Assembly (NCBI GenBank): GCA_028274465.1
Contig: CM051456.1
Span: forward strand, 63,474,753 to 63,538,752
Direction of reading: 5' to 3'
Length of the DNA stretch: 64,000 nt
From: Plantago ovata
Lineage: Eukaryota; Streptophyta; Magnoliopsida; Lamiales; Plantaginaceae
Below, in pieces: positions 55,582-64,000 of this stretch. Numbering within the stretch: position 1 is the stretch's first letter; each line of letters begins with the position of its first letter. The notes under the pieces were generated by a model. It was not told the origin of the DNA, searched no databases, and worked only from the letters and a program-made list of their open reading frames with translations. A program made the position numbers and the translations under genes.

Positions 55582-55599
55582 TATGTCCCTCTAGTTTCC
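55582..55599 (-). promoter_or_regulatory. Tat2 polypurine tract
   Basis: Minus strand GGAAACTAGAGGGACATA, directly before the LTR. One base differs from Tat1. Confidence 0.75.
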
Positions 55600-56252
55600 A
55601 AGTATCTTTGTAGAAGATAGTTGAGGAACTATGTTGAAGTAGAGGTCGAGTAGGGCCTCGACTAGTAGTGGGAGAAAAAAGATTTCCGTATTCGTGCCTT
55701 GGTGCCTTTCCCTCCTCCTATCTCTCCCTCCCCCCCTCTTTTTATAGGGTGCGAGCAGACGTTGCTCGGACCTCATAAAATGGGTATATTTACTGGGCAA
55801 AGATCGGATCCGGGTAAGTGTTGCTTGGTGAGAATAGGTTGTTCGATTTTTTGCCTCTTCGCTATCCCTTTTGTAAATTGTCTCGAGGAGACAATTGTGA
55901 GTAAATGGAATGGAATGATTTCCTTCCACCTTTTTCTTTTGACAACTTCCCGAGAAAGTTTAGGAGAAAGTGGCTCCTCGGTACCTTAAAAAGTATTCCT
56001 CCAATTTTCCTTCTCGGGTGGATGGTCGCTCGTCGCTCTACAAGTTTTCCACATGACATGGTCCTCGCTCCGCGAATTATCATGGGTGGTTAGGTAATCC
56101 GCGTCCATCTTGGAAAAAGTGTCGGAGCGGGAGCGTTGAGGGTAGATAGGTAAATCTGTCAGGCGGCTGCGATCTGGGCCGTTAATAGTGGACACGTGTT
56201 CGGCCCGGATGGAGCGAGGGTAGGCGACGGTTCGTATTCCAAGATACCCTTC
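55600..56252 (+). other. Tat2 spacer upstream of the antisense promoter
   Basis: No gene is supported on either strand. It occupies the place of Tat1 37741-38368. Confidence 0.5.
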
Positions 56253-57049
56253 TATAAATAGGCCAAGACCGATCCATTCCACACTTTTCGCAACTTAAAC
56301 ACACAGAGCAAAGAGAGAGAGCGAGGACCCTTTTAAGGCGATCGACAAGCAAGCTTTTCGATTCAAAGGCAGAGCGAGGACATCTTTCCAGGCGTATTTC
56401 AGTGTGATTTCCGGCGAAGTTCGAATTTCCAGAGCGATTTCCGTCCCCAAACCTTCATTCCGACTTAGCCAAGTAAGTTCTCGTCCATCGTAACTCGATT
56501 ATGTGCTTTAATCGCTTACATTCTTTGTACTTCTTGTTTTCGATCTACTTGTATATGCGGGAATCCGCTTTTGGTGGCCTAAACTTTTTTGCCGGTGATT
56601 AGGAGACTTAAAAAATGACCTAAATGGACTGATCAGAAAGCAATCAGAATGTAGACTGATCGGAATGCAACCGTAATGTAGGACTCCCCCTTTTTATTTT
56701 TCTCGCAATTCCCCTTTGCCTCCTTAGGGTAGAACTGTAACTGTAGAAATATGTAATTAGGAGCGCTTGCCTCGCCGAGCTTTGGCAAAATTGTAAGCGT
56801 TTAGACCTTGTCGAACTTTTGAGCGGTTGGTCTCTCTTATGCTCCTCAATTTTCGTATGCTCCTAATATGCTCGTCCTTGTGCTCTTCGTTCCCTATGCA
56901 TGCTTGTCGTTTTCGGTAGAGTAACTTCTTGTTATCTTGCCTTTTTTGAGATTTTTCTCCGTTCGGGAGGTCGAACATAATCAATATACCTAAACGGACC
57001 TCTCGGACTATCACCAAACATCCTAACTCTTCTTGGCCTACCCTTTTAG
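56253..57049 (+). promoter_or_regulatory. Promoter and 5'-UTR intron of Tat2 antisense gene
   Basis: TATAAATA at 56253-56260, an AGAGAGAGAGCGAG-type leader, donor CAA/GTAAGTT after 56472, and an intron of 577 bases ending CCCTTTTAG at 57049, one base before the ATG. Same order as in Tat1. Confidence 0.65.
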
Positions 57050-58325
57050 GATGTCTGAGAGAAGCGACGACAGCCAGAACCGCCGCGAAGTCGAAGAGTA
57101 TGGGAGCGACCATACTACGTCAGCCGATACGTCAGAGATATCGGCGACATTTTTAGATACCACTCTGGAACATACCGCCGTGGGCGAGGAGCCGGGTCAT
57201 GAGTCCAAGGAGGAAGAAGGATATGAGGGTGAGGAAGAGGGAGAGCAGCTCGAGGAGGGTGAAGAAGGCGAGGACGCCCAGGATGAGGACGATGATGACG
57301 AATCCGAGGAGGAGGAGGCGGAGTATCGATTAGTTACTCGCAAGAGGCGTCGTAGCGAGGACGATGGCTTCATATATGACAGGACCGAAGAGGAGGGGGG
57401 TCCTTCCAACCTAGGGGTGTCCGCTGAACTTATAACCTTAGCCGCCCAACTCCATGGTCGAAACTATGGCGCTTTCAACGCGGTTCCTCCGATGGACATC
57501 CAGATTGAGGACATTGATGATACGGAGCGACCAGACCTGGCTCTTTCATTGTACCAGGAGGGCGACCACTCTGTCCAGCGCGGCAAGGCTATTACCATAA
57601 TTGATAGTGATGATGATGCTACCTCTCCCCGGACAACTCCTCCGCAGAAGAGAGTTAGATTCCCTCCTCAAACCACTCGTCGGACTGTGGTCACTGATGA
57701 CGAGGAGGAACTCCTTTTGCAATAGTGGATGTGCAAGAGAATGAAGCTGGTCCGACCAGTACAATGCCATCGTCTCCGTCTATCTCTGAAATGAATAGGC
57801 AAGCTCAGAGAGACTTGTTCATCGGGCAGAAGTATGCCCCCGAGGAGGAGACTAGTTACCATTTAGTGGATCCTCGATCCATTGATTTCTCATATCCAAG
57901 TAATACTTGGGCACCAAATCCTTTGGAAGAGATCGAGTTTCGACAGCATGTCGAGGACCAAGCAGCTCGAAGAGCAAAAGCTTCTGCCGAGGAGGCTCAA
58001 ACACATGCTCCCAGTAAAAATAAGTTTACATAGAGTCCTCTCAAGGTGGACCTCCCCGATCCTGAGGGTGAGAAAAACGAGGATGGCATTATCCCGATGA
58101 CTGCTTCCACAGTGAAGGAAGATGAGATCGCCACTCTCCGGTGGAAGTACACCATTCCCGAGAGTAAGTTTGACATCCTCGTTCCCAAGGAGGATCAAAC
58201 TTTCTATAACACGCCTCCAGGTTACATGGCGGTCCATTGCTTAAGCTTGGATCGAGGATGGATTCTGCCTTTTTGTGACACTTTCCGTGACATTTTCAAC
58301 AGTTTGGGGATTGCTCCTTGGCAAC
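57050..58325 (+). pseudogene. Tat2 antisense gene, 5' coding exon (putative gypsy-type transposon domain)
   Basis: ATG at 57051 (MSERSDDSQNRREVEEYG) is preferred over an earlier in-frame TTG, because it follows the splice acceptor and matches Tat1. Long Glu/Asp-rich acidic region (about 57180-57330), basic KRRRSEDDG, and a TTPPQKRVRFPPQTTRRTVV stretch. The frame ends at 57723-57725, shifts, has another stop at 58031, and resumes as the folded domain: WKYTIPESKFDILVPKEDQT, YMAVHCLSLDRGWILPFCDT, IFNSLGIAPWQL. E4 cuts it at 58326. The domain half is similar to Tat1; the acidic N-terminus is not alignable by eye. Confidence 0.72.
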
Positions 58326-59597
58326 TGATGAATGTGTATTTTACACTTTCATTTGAGTCTTTTTCACCTATTTTAGCTATCCTCTATGTTAATTTAGCTA
58401 TATTTTAGTGCATTTTATTAGAATAGTGTCACGTTTCGCTTTAGTTTTTATTTTACAGGTTTTGGTTGAAAAACGAGGTTTTTCGGGCAATTATATTGAA
58501 GTAGACAAGGAATTGGTGTTCCAGATTCCAGAAGCCTAATTGGAGTATCTGAAAGATTCCGGATAGGATTTGAAGTCTAGGGGTCGAATCTGGAGGCTAG
58601 AAGGTCACTAGAAGTCAGAAACCGAGTCCGAAAAGGGGAAGAAATCCAAAAACGCGTCGAAAACGCGTTCTGGGCCGAAAAACACTCCCGGGCGAATCGC
58701 CAGGGACATGGGGCGAATCGCCCCACACCAGGCGAATCGCCCGGTGTGTGGGGCCCTTCGCCCCACACAATTCGAAAGCCTATATATAGTTGCTCAGTTT
58801 TCTCCGTTTTTCATACTTTTCCAGACCTTTTCTCTCACCTTTCTCTGTAGTTTTAGGTAGGAATTTCTCAGAGCCTGTTTTGGGGGTTCTTAGCTTAGGA
58901 GATACTTTTTCTTAGCAGTTTGGAGCTTGTAAGATCGCGATTCTTCGAAGATTGACAACCTTCGGTAACATTGTATCTTATAGTTTTTCTACTTATTTTT
59001 ATATATCTTTCATCATGTTTTCATTCATTCGTGGTATGATTTCTGTTGATTGCATGACAACTATGAGTAGCTAAACTTCTCGTTGGTGATAGTATGTGAT
59101 TTCTTAGCGAAGGGTTGATAATTATGCTAATGGCTATATCGCGCATTATACTCTGAGTTATTGCTTTATTTCTTTGATCTATCTAAATCTCTATCTTCGT
59201 AGAGTTGAATAATTACGGAACACAATTGGACAATTCATTGATCTTTTGATCTATCTAAATCTATATCTTCGTAGTGTTGAATAATTACAACTGTACAATT
59301 CATTGATCAAAGATCTCCATGCAAGACCGAGGAATTTATGCATGATTATCAACCCGTTATGCTTTGAATGACCATACTATCACCAATCTCCATTATCTGT
59401 TAAGAAAAGCCTTTGCTAAGTCGTCTGCTGTTTTATATTCTTAAGTTAAATTAGATAAAGCTAGTTATAGTCCTCAGAGATCGACAGTCGAGGTTATTCT
59501 ACTGCTACACTACCGTTTTTGTTGTAGTTGTGAATTGCCTTTGGCTAGATACAAATTTATTTGATTAGTTGGAACCCGACAATCCAACCGTTCATCA
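58326..59597 (+). repeat. E4 5' LTR (1272 bp)
   Basis: Starts TGATGAATGTG and ends TTCATCA. TATA at 58781-58788 and four GC-rich near-palindromes at about 58689-58701, 58711-58724, 58730-58743 and 58750-58764. Sequence is closest to the E2 subfamily (shared GGGCGAATCGCC form). A duplicated ATCTATCTAAATCTNTATCTTC block lies at about 59178-59280. Confidence 0.85.
58781..58788 (+). promoter_or_regulatory. TATA box of E4 LTR
   Basis: TATATATA about 17 bases downstream of the last GC-rich inverted motif. Equivalent boxes: E1 2827-2834 and 6931-6938, E2 14030-14037, E3 44626-44633 (all minus). Confidence 0.7.
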
Positions 59598-59600
59598 AAT

Positions 59601-59618
59601 TGGCGCCGTTGCTGGGGA
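59601..59618 (+). promoter_or_regulatory. E4 primer-binding site for tRNA-Asp
   Basis: TGGCGCCGTTGCTGGGGA, one mismatch (T for C) to the site in E1-E3, three bases after the LTR. Confidence 0.85.
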
Positions 59619-59645
59619 CTATAATCCTTTTTTCTGTTTAATTTG

Positions 59646-61316
59646 TGTTGGTCCCTTTAAACAACAAGAAAAGACTAGAGGGGGGGGGGTGAATAGTCTT
59701 TTCAAACTTTTGTCGTTTAAAAACTTTCTCAGCAAGTACTTATTACATTTCAGTAATGAGGTTGCTGATACTTAACTTTCTCAGCAAGCGTAAGTTACTT
59801 TCCAGTAGCTTGGTTTGCTGATACTTAAAATCAGAGAGCGGAAGTCTTTGAAACAATAAGTGCTCTTTCAGCAAGTAAAGGGATTCAGCAAGTGAAGTGA
59901 GTGACTGTGTACAAACAGATATAATTTGCTGAAAGCTAAATGCAGTAAGTAAATCACACAAACGCTTTTATAGTGGCATCTGAGAGTGGCGTAATCTCTC
60001 AACTAATCCACTTTGTCCTTTCTAGGACTGAATCCACTAAGATATGATTGAGGTTCCTTACAATCTCCTATCTAAAGCGATTCAACAGAAACCAAAGCAC
60101 ACTTGCTTTGTCTCCAACCTAAACTAGAGAACTCAACCTTGTTCTCCACCAAACTTGGTACTTTTAATCAGCAAAACCTTGCTCGATTAAGTTCCCCCTG
60201 AATATCACACCTGAAAGGGTGTATTTTCAGTTAGAGATTTTTGGGGTGAGATAACTTAATTATAACTTATTCAGTTACAACAAGTAATCTAAGGAAACAC
60301 AACTTGGAATACTTTGCAGTAAACAAGTTTGATTGTTTCTGGTGTCAAGACTTATTCTTGTTCGAAAGAAAGAACACTTAACGAATTTCTTAGCTGAGTT
60401 TGTTCTACTTCTTCACAAGTAGCTTTTTCAAGCTTTAAGTCTTGGGACGGATCAATGGCAGTAAGAGTGTTTGAAGGTTTGTGAGTTTTTAAGCACAAGG
60501 GAGAGTTTGATCACGTTGTTGACACACTTCAACTCTTTGCCGGATGACCTCTATTTATAGTGCAAGTAAGGAGCCGTTTGAATTTCAAATCCTAAGGCTT
60601 TTGTTCCTTAACATGTCACTATCTTGCTTTTGTACTTTCAGCAGCAACTTTGTTTGTCTTCTAGTCTTCATGTCCTTCGTGTGTAAGCTTTGCATTAAAT
60701 GCATATTTGAATAGAATTCAAACAGTAACATTGGAGCGCAATTTCACGTACATTCAGCAAGAGGTCACATATGTTCATCAGCAAGTGTTCATTCTCAGTT
60801 TCAGCAAGCACAAGCTACTCTGTCTTTCAGATTTTCACTTATTCAATGCTGTTGCTGAGAATTCCACTTTCTGAGCAACACGTGCCTTTACCAGTCTTCA
60901 GCAATCTTCAAGTCTTCAGATTTTCAAAAGTCTTCAAGATTCTGACCGGTTTATTATTTGCTTCAATAATTTGTTTGTAATAAACAAAATATATCTTCAG
61001 CAAATGCTTCAATAGGTCATTTTCTTTTCAGAAAATAAGATTCATTAAAGCTAAGCATCAATAAGATATTTTCTTCTCAGAAAATAAAATACATCATACG
61101 CTAAAGTGTCAATAAATTATTTTCTTCTCAGAAAATAAAATACGTCATACACAAAAGAAATAACTTATCTAAAACCTAACTAAGTCATCAGCAAACGTTC
61201 CTCTTTTACAATGTCCTTAAAATTCTAAAATCCTATGGACCCTAAGAGTACTAGTTACTGGACTGTTCTTAATTTAGCATGGTTAATTGTTCATCAAAAT
61301 TACAAGATTCCTAACA
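59646..61316 (-). repeat. A3 3' LTR (1671 bp)
   Basis: Plus strand runs TGTTGGTCCC to CCTAACA, so on minus it starts TGTTAGGAATC. Colinear with the A2 5' LTR. TATA on minus at 60552-60559 within the same 18-base context as A2. Confidence 0.92.
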
Positions 61317-61576
61317 AATTTCCCCCTTTTTGATGTTAGCAATCCATGGCTAAATTAATTGTTACCCTTTTAGAGGTTTCTGATGTTGAATAAATCAGAT
61401 GATTAATGCAAGCATACTTGAATTAATAAACAGTAAGCATAAGTAAGTTGCATAATCAAAACCAATAAGAGTCAAAAAGAATTCATTGCTGAAAGTTATC
61501 ATTCAGAAGATTATAAGAAAGCATAGATAACAATGAATCAGCAAACAAAAACTTTAACAAAAACAATTGCAGGGAC
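61317..61576 (-). other. A3 polypurine tract and 3' UTR
   Basis: On minus AAAAAGGGGGAAATT (61317-61331) abuts the LTR and is the polypurine tract. The rest is AT-rich with TTCAGCAA words. No ORF. Confidence 0.75.
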
Positions 61577-64000
61577 TCAAACTCTTTCAGAGGATTTTCT
61601 CAAAATCTCTCTTACACTCTTCTCAGCAAGAGCAGTGAATTCAACACAATCCTTCTCGTAGTTTTCCAGAAGCCTACGGACTTGTAGTTGAAGAATTCTT
61701 GCATTTTTGCAGGCAGTATGATGATGCTTTTCAGCATTCATTTCCATGTAGTGAATTACCCACAAATGCATGCCCCAATTGCTTGCATGGAGAAGCTGTG
61801 TATCTGAAATGTTTCTTGGATGAATCTTTCTTAACCAGAGAAGATCTTCTTCTTGATCCTTAGCAGTGAGATAGAAGTACTCATAAGGAATCAATCCAAG
61901 TTTCTTCTTAGGTTTTTTTTTTTACCGGGTCAGCATAGTAAGCAATGCCAGGTGGTTTTATCAAATCTGGTTCTTGTCTATAAGTCTTACCAATGGCAGT
62001 TCTTCTTACTGAGACCTCAAGATTCAACCATCTCCCAGCAATATTTCTTGGGAGGGATTCTTCCCATTGCTTTCTTTGGACCTTGAGTTCAATCCGTTTG
62101 AACATTTGATTCAGAATGGCTGTAGGAAAGAACTCATTTACCAGCAAGTCTTCCAGCTTTAGGATCCAGCAACCATGAATGTTTCTGATCACATTCTGAG
62201 TGGTTTTATCATTGCTGGTCTTTGTATATTCAATGCCGGAGCCAATAGCAATGCTGGCCAGCCTTTTCTCTTCCTGTCTTTGCCTTCTTCTTCTAGATTT
62301 GGCATTGTCTTGATCTCTTGCTGAAGAGTCGGACGAGAAATGCCTTGAGTGGCCAGACGGAGTTATGGCTGTTAAAGGTCTAGCTCTTATGGCTTGAGCT
62401 ATTGTTTGATTGTCATCATCTTCTTCATCATCTTCATTCAGATTGTGATGACTTTCATTGTGACAGAAATCTTGAGTTTCAGCAGCGGTTTTTCTCTTTT
62501 TGGTACTTGCTGAATTTAACTCAGTTTCTGCTTGTCTTTTAGAACTTTGCTCTCTTTCAGCAAGAGGTTCTAATGGAAGTGGCACATCAGCAGCAGTAGT
62601 AGGAGGGGTTTGATTGCTTTTTCTTGTCTTCTTTTCCCCCTTAGACATGGATTGCAACATCGGAGTGATGTGCAGAGAATAAAACTCATTGCAATTTTCA
62701 GCAAGAGTGTTGAGACTGTTATACTTCATGATGATTTCTTGTTGATCATAGTTCATTGTTGCTAACTCTTTTTGAATATTCATCATGTTCTCTTCATGTC
62801 TTTTCTCTGTTGCGGCCTTCTCATCCATAATATTCTGAGCTTTGACAAGAGCATTCTTTGCAAGCTTGAGCGCCTGACTTACATCTACTTCATAGCTCTT
62901 ATGAAAAAGACTGATGTCTCTTTGAGCTATTGTCAAAGTTGTAGTGCGTCTCAGCACTGTAGCCAGTATTTTTCCAATGTCAAGTGGGCTCTCAGCAAGC
63001 AATGCCTCATCTTCAGCTTTGCAGGCATCATGGACTTGCTTTAGTGCTAGAATTCTGGGAGTAAACTCCTCAACTCTTGGGAACGGCACTAAATGAGGTG
63101 TTAAGGAATGAACCTTAATCTCAGAAGCAAACTGATCATCACGCGTCAGCAATTCAGCTCTCAGCCCATCGTCTAAATCATTGATGTAATCAGGAGGAGG
63201 AATCTGAACGACTTTTGGGTCTCGCTTAGATTGATCATCATCATTTTCTGACAAGTCGTCATCATCCTCAGATTCATCAAGTTGAGCGACTTTGGAGCCT
63301 TTGTCAGTAGCTTCACTTCCTTTTTGTTGAGTGGTTGCTGATGGCAACGCTTCAGACTCAACGACTGGAGTTTCACCAGTAGATAGTTGTTTCAATTGAG
63401 TTTGTGACTCAATTACTGGAGTTTCGCCAGTAGTTAGTTTTAATTGAGTAGTTGCTGAAGGCAACGTTTGAGATTCAATAACTGGAGTTTCGCCAGTAGT
63501 AAATGGAAGGGATGGAACTTCCTTTGATTTTGGTCTTGAAGATTCACCAATATCCAGATCCTGCGTATGCCTTGCATGGATCACGAGACTATTTTGTAGA
63601 GCTCGTTCGTAATCTTCATCGTCTTCATCCTCGTCTTCAAGGTTTTCTTCAGTAACCTTGGCATCAGAAATTGGACTCTTGCCATTTTTCAAGGCAGCCC
63701 TTTTTCTGGCATATTCTTCTTTAGTATCAGCACCTTGTACAGGTGCTTGATTTTCAGTAGCAGGAAGAGGTTGAGATTCATGCTGAGGTTGTGTTTGTTC
63801 AGCTTGCTGATTTTCTTGTTGAACATTTTCAGCAACTGTTAACTTTAGGCCTCCAGCATCAGGACTTGGACCTTGATTGTCATCATCATCGTCTTTCTTG
63901 TCCTTGGAATCTTTCCCTTCATCATCACTGGGATCAGTGGGAATGTTCTCATCTTCTTCTTCTTCTTCATCATCTGTCAGAATGACTAGCTCAATATGCT
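61577..64000 (-). pseudogene. A3 3' gene, C-terminal two thirds, one frameshift
   Basis: Enters from the right edge. It reads through repeats of TGETPVIES or TGETPVVES, then acidic SEDDDDLSENDDDQSKRDPK, a conserved block (PPDYINDLDDGLRAELLTRD, KVHSLTPHLVPFPRVEEFTP), a helical region, basic KKTRKSNQTPP and RRRRQRQEEKRL, then SGIEYTKTSNDKTTQNVIRN. The frame breaks at an A run of eleven (plus T, 61913-61923), after which GLIPYEYFYLTAKDQEEDLL leads to a stop at 61577. A2 keeps only the part up to QRDISL. The A run could be a real frameshift site or decay. The basic stretches suggest nuclear or RNA contact, but no known domain is assigned. Confidence 0.7.

Larger units (their letters stand above)
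54767..58325 (-). mobile_element. Tat2: 3' end of a second Tat-lineage element, minus strand
   Basis: On minus: antisense gene region, polypurine tract and 3' LTR (54767-55581), which lies inside the MULE peptidase gene. E4 begins at 58326 within the antisense gene, so the pol part, if present, is beyond the window. It is recognised by LTR ends, polypurine tract and antisense gene matching Tat1. Confidence 0.8.
58326..59645 (+). mobile_element. E4: E-family gypsy element, 5' LTR and leader start, plus strand
   Basis: LTR 58326-59597, primer site, then about 27 bases of leader before A3 interrupts it. The leader (GGACTATAATCCTTTTTTCT and onward) matches the E1 leader, where the sequence would continue without A3. 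The coding part is beyond the window. Confidence 0.85.
59646..64000 (-). mobile_element. A3: Sirevirus-type copia element, 3' LTR and 3' gene, minus strand
   Basis: 3' LTR 59646-61316, polypurine tract, 3' UTR and the 3' gene to the window end. It is inserted in the E4 leader. Close copy of A2; it shows the 3' part that A2 lost. Pol should lie beyond 64000. Confidence 0.88.

Noticed and set aside
55591..56282. Several 70-112-codon ORFs on both strands upstream of the Tat2 antisense gene
   Set aside because: They overlap one another, lie in the promoter and UTR region, and have no counterpart in Tat1.
57197..57409. Serine-rich ORF on minus (also 33767-34039)
   Set aside because: Shadow of the acidic Glu/Asp-rich coding strand opposite.

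Overview
This window looks like nuclear DNA from a land plant, probably a eudicot. It is almost entirely nested transposable elements: Ty1/copia elements including Sirevirus-type ones, Ty3/gypsy elements of the Tat lineage, non-autonomous gypsy elements primed by tRNA-Asp, a hAT element and a Mutator-like element (MULE). There is no intact host gene. The only host-like coding trace is a broken SPX-domain fragment near 47.3 kb. No rRNA gene, tRNA gene or CRISPR array was seen. The species cannot be named from the sequence.

Layout. 1-1981: pol fragment of a Sirevirus-type copia element (A1). 1982-7346: complete minus-strand non-autonomous gypsy element E1 with two LTRs. 7347-10668: 3' half of a second, different copia element (B) with its 3' LTR. 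10669-14445: 5' part of E2, a relative of E1, also minus. 14446-39295: plus-strand Tat-lineage element (Tat1) that has lost its 5' end but keeps gag, protease, RT, two RNase H domains, integrase, an antisense extra gene and a 3' LTR. Inside an intron of that antisense gene lies a second Sirevirus (A2, 22544-34978), joined to a truncated gypsy LTR (34979-35426). 39682-45021: minus-strand gypsy element E3 with a perfect 5-bp target duplication and a gag-protease gene only. 45192-47119: non-autonomous hAT element with a perfect 8-bp target duplication. 47265-47472: SPX fragment abutting a scrap of a B-like LTR. About 47.9-54.77 kb: a MULE with a FAR1-type transposase gene (plus) facing a Ulp1/C48-like peptidase gene (minus). 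54767-58325: 3' end of a second Tat element (Tat2, minus) whose antisense gene runs on plus. 58326-59645: 5' LTR and primer site of gypsy element E4, cut by a third Sirevirus (A3, minus, 59646 to the window end).

How the parts relate. E1, E2, E3 and E4 share LTRs, a tRNA-Asp primer site and, where visible, 3' noncoding blocks, but they carry two unrelated gag-type genes and no visible polymerase, so they presumably depend on enzymes made elsewhere. Tat1 and Tat2 share an antisense transcription unit with a TATA box, a 5'-UTR intron and the same start. A1, A2 and A3 are close copies. A2 shows the most unusual features: a run of eight stem-loops with a near-constant seven-base loop between pol and the 3' gene, three in-frame intron-like units inside the 3' gene, and an element-wide excess of TTGCTGA on one strand. 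Nearly all coding regions have stops or frameshifts. I infer a heterochromatic, long-degenerating retrotransposon cluster.
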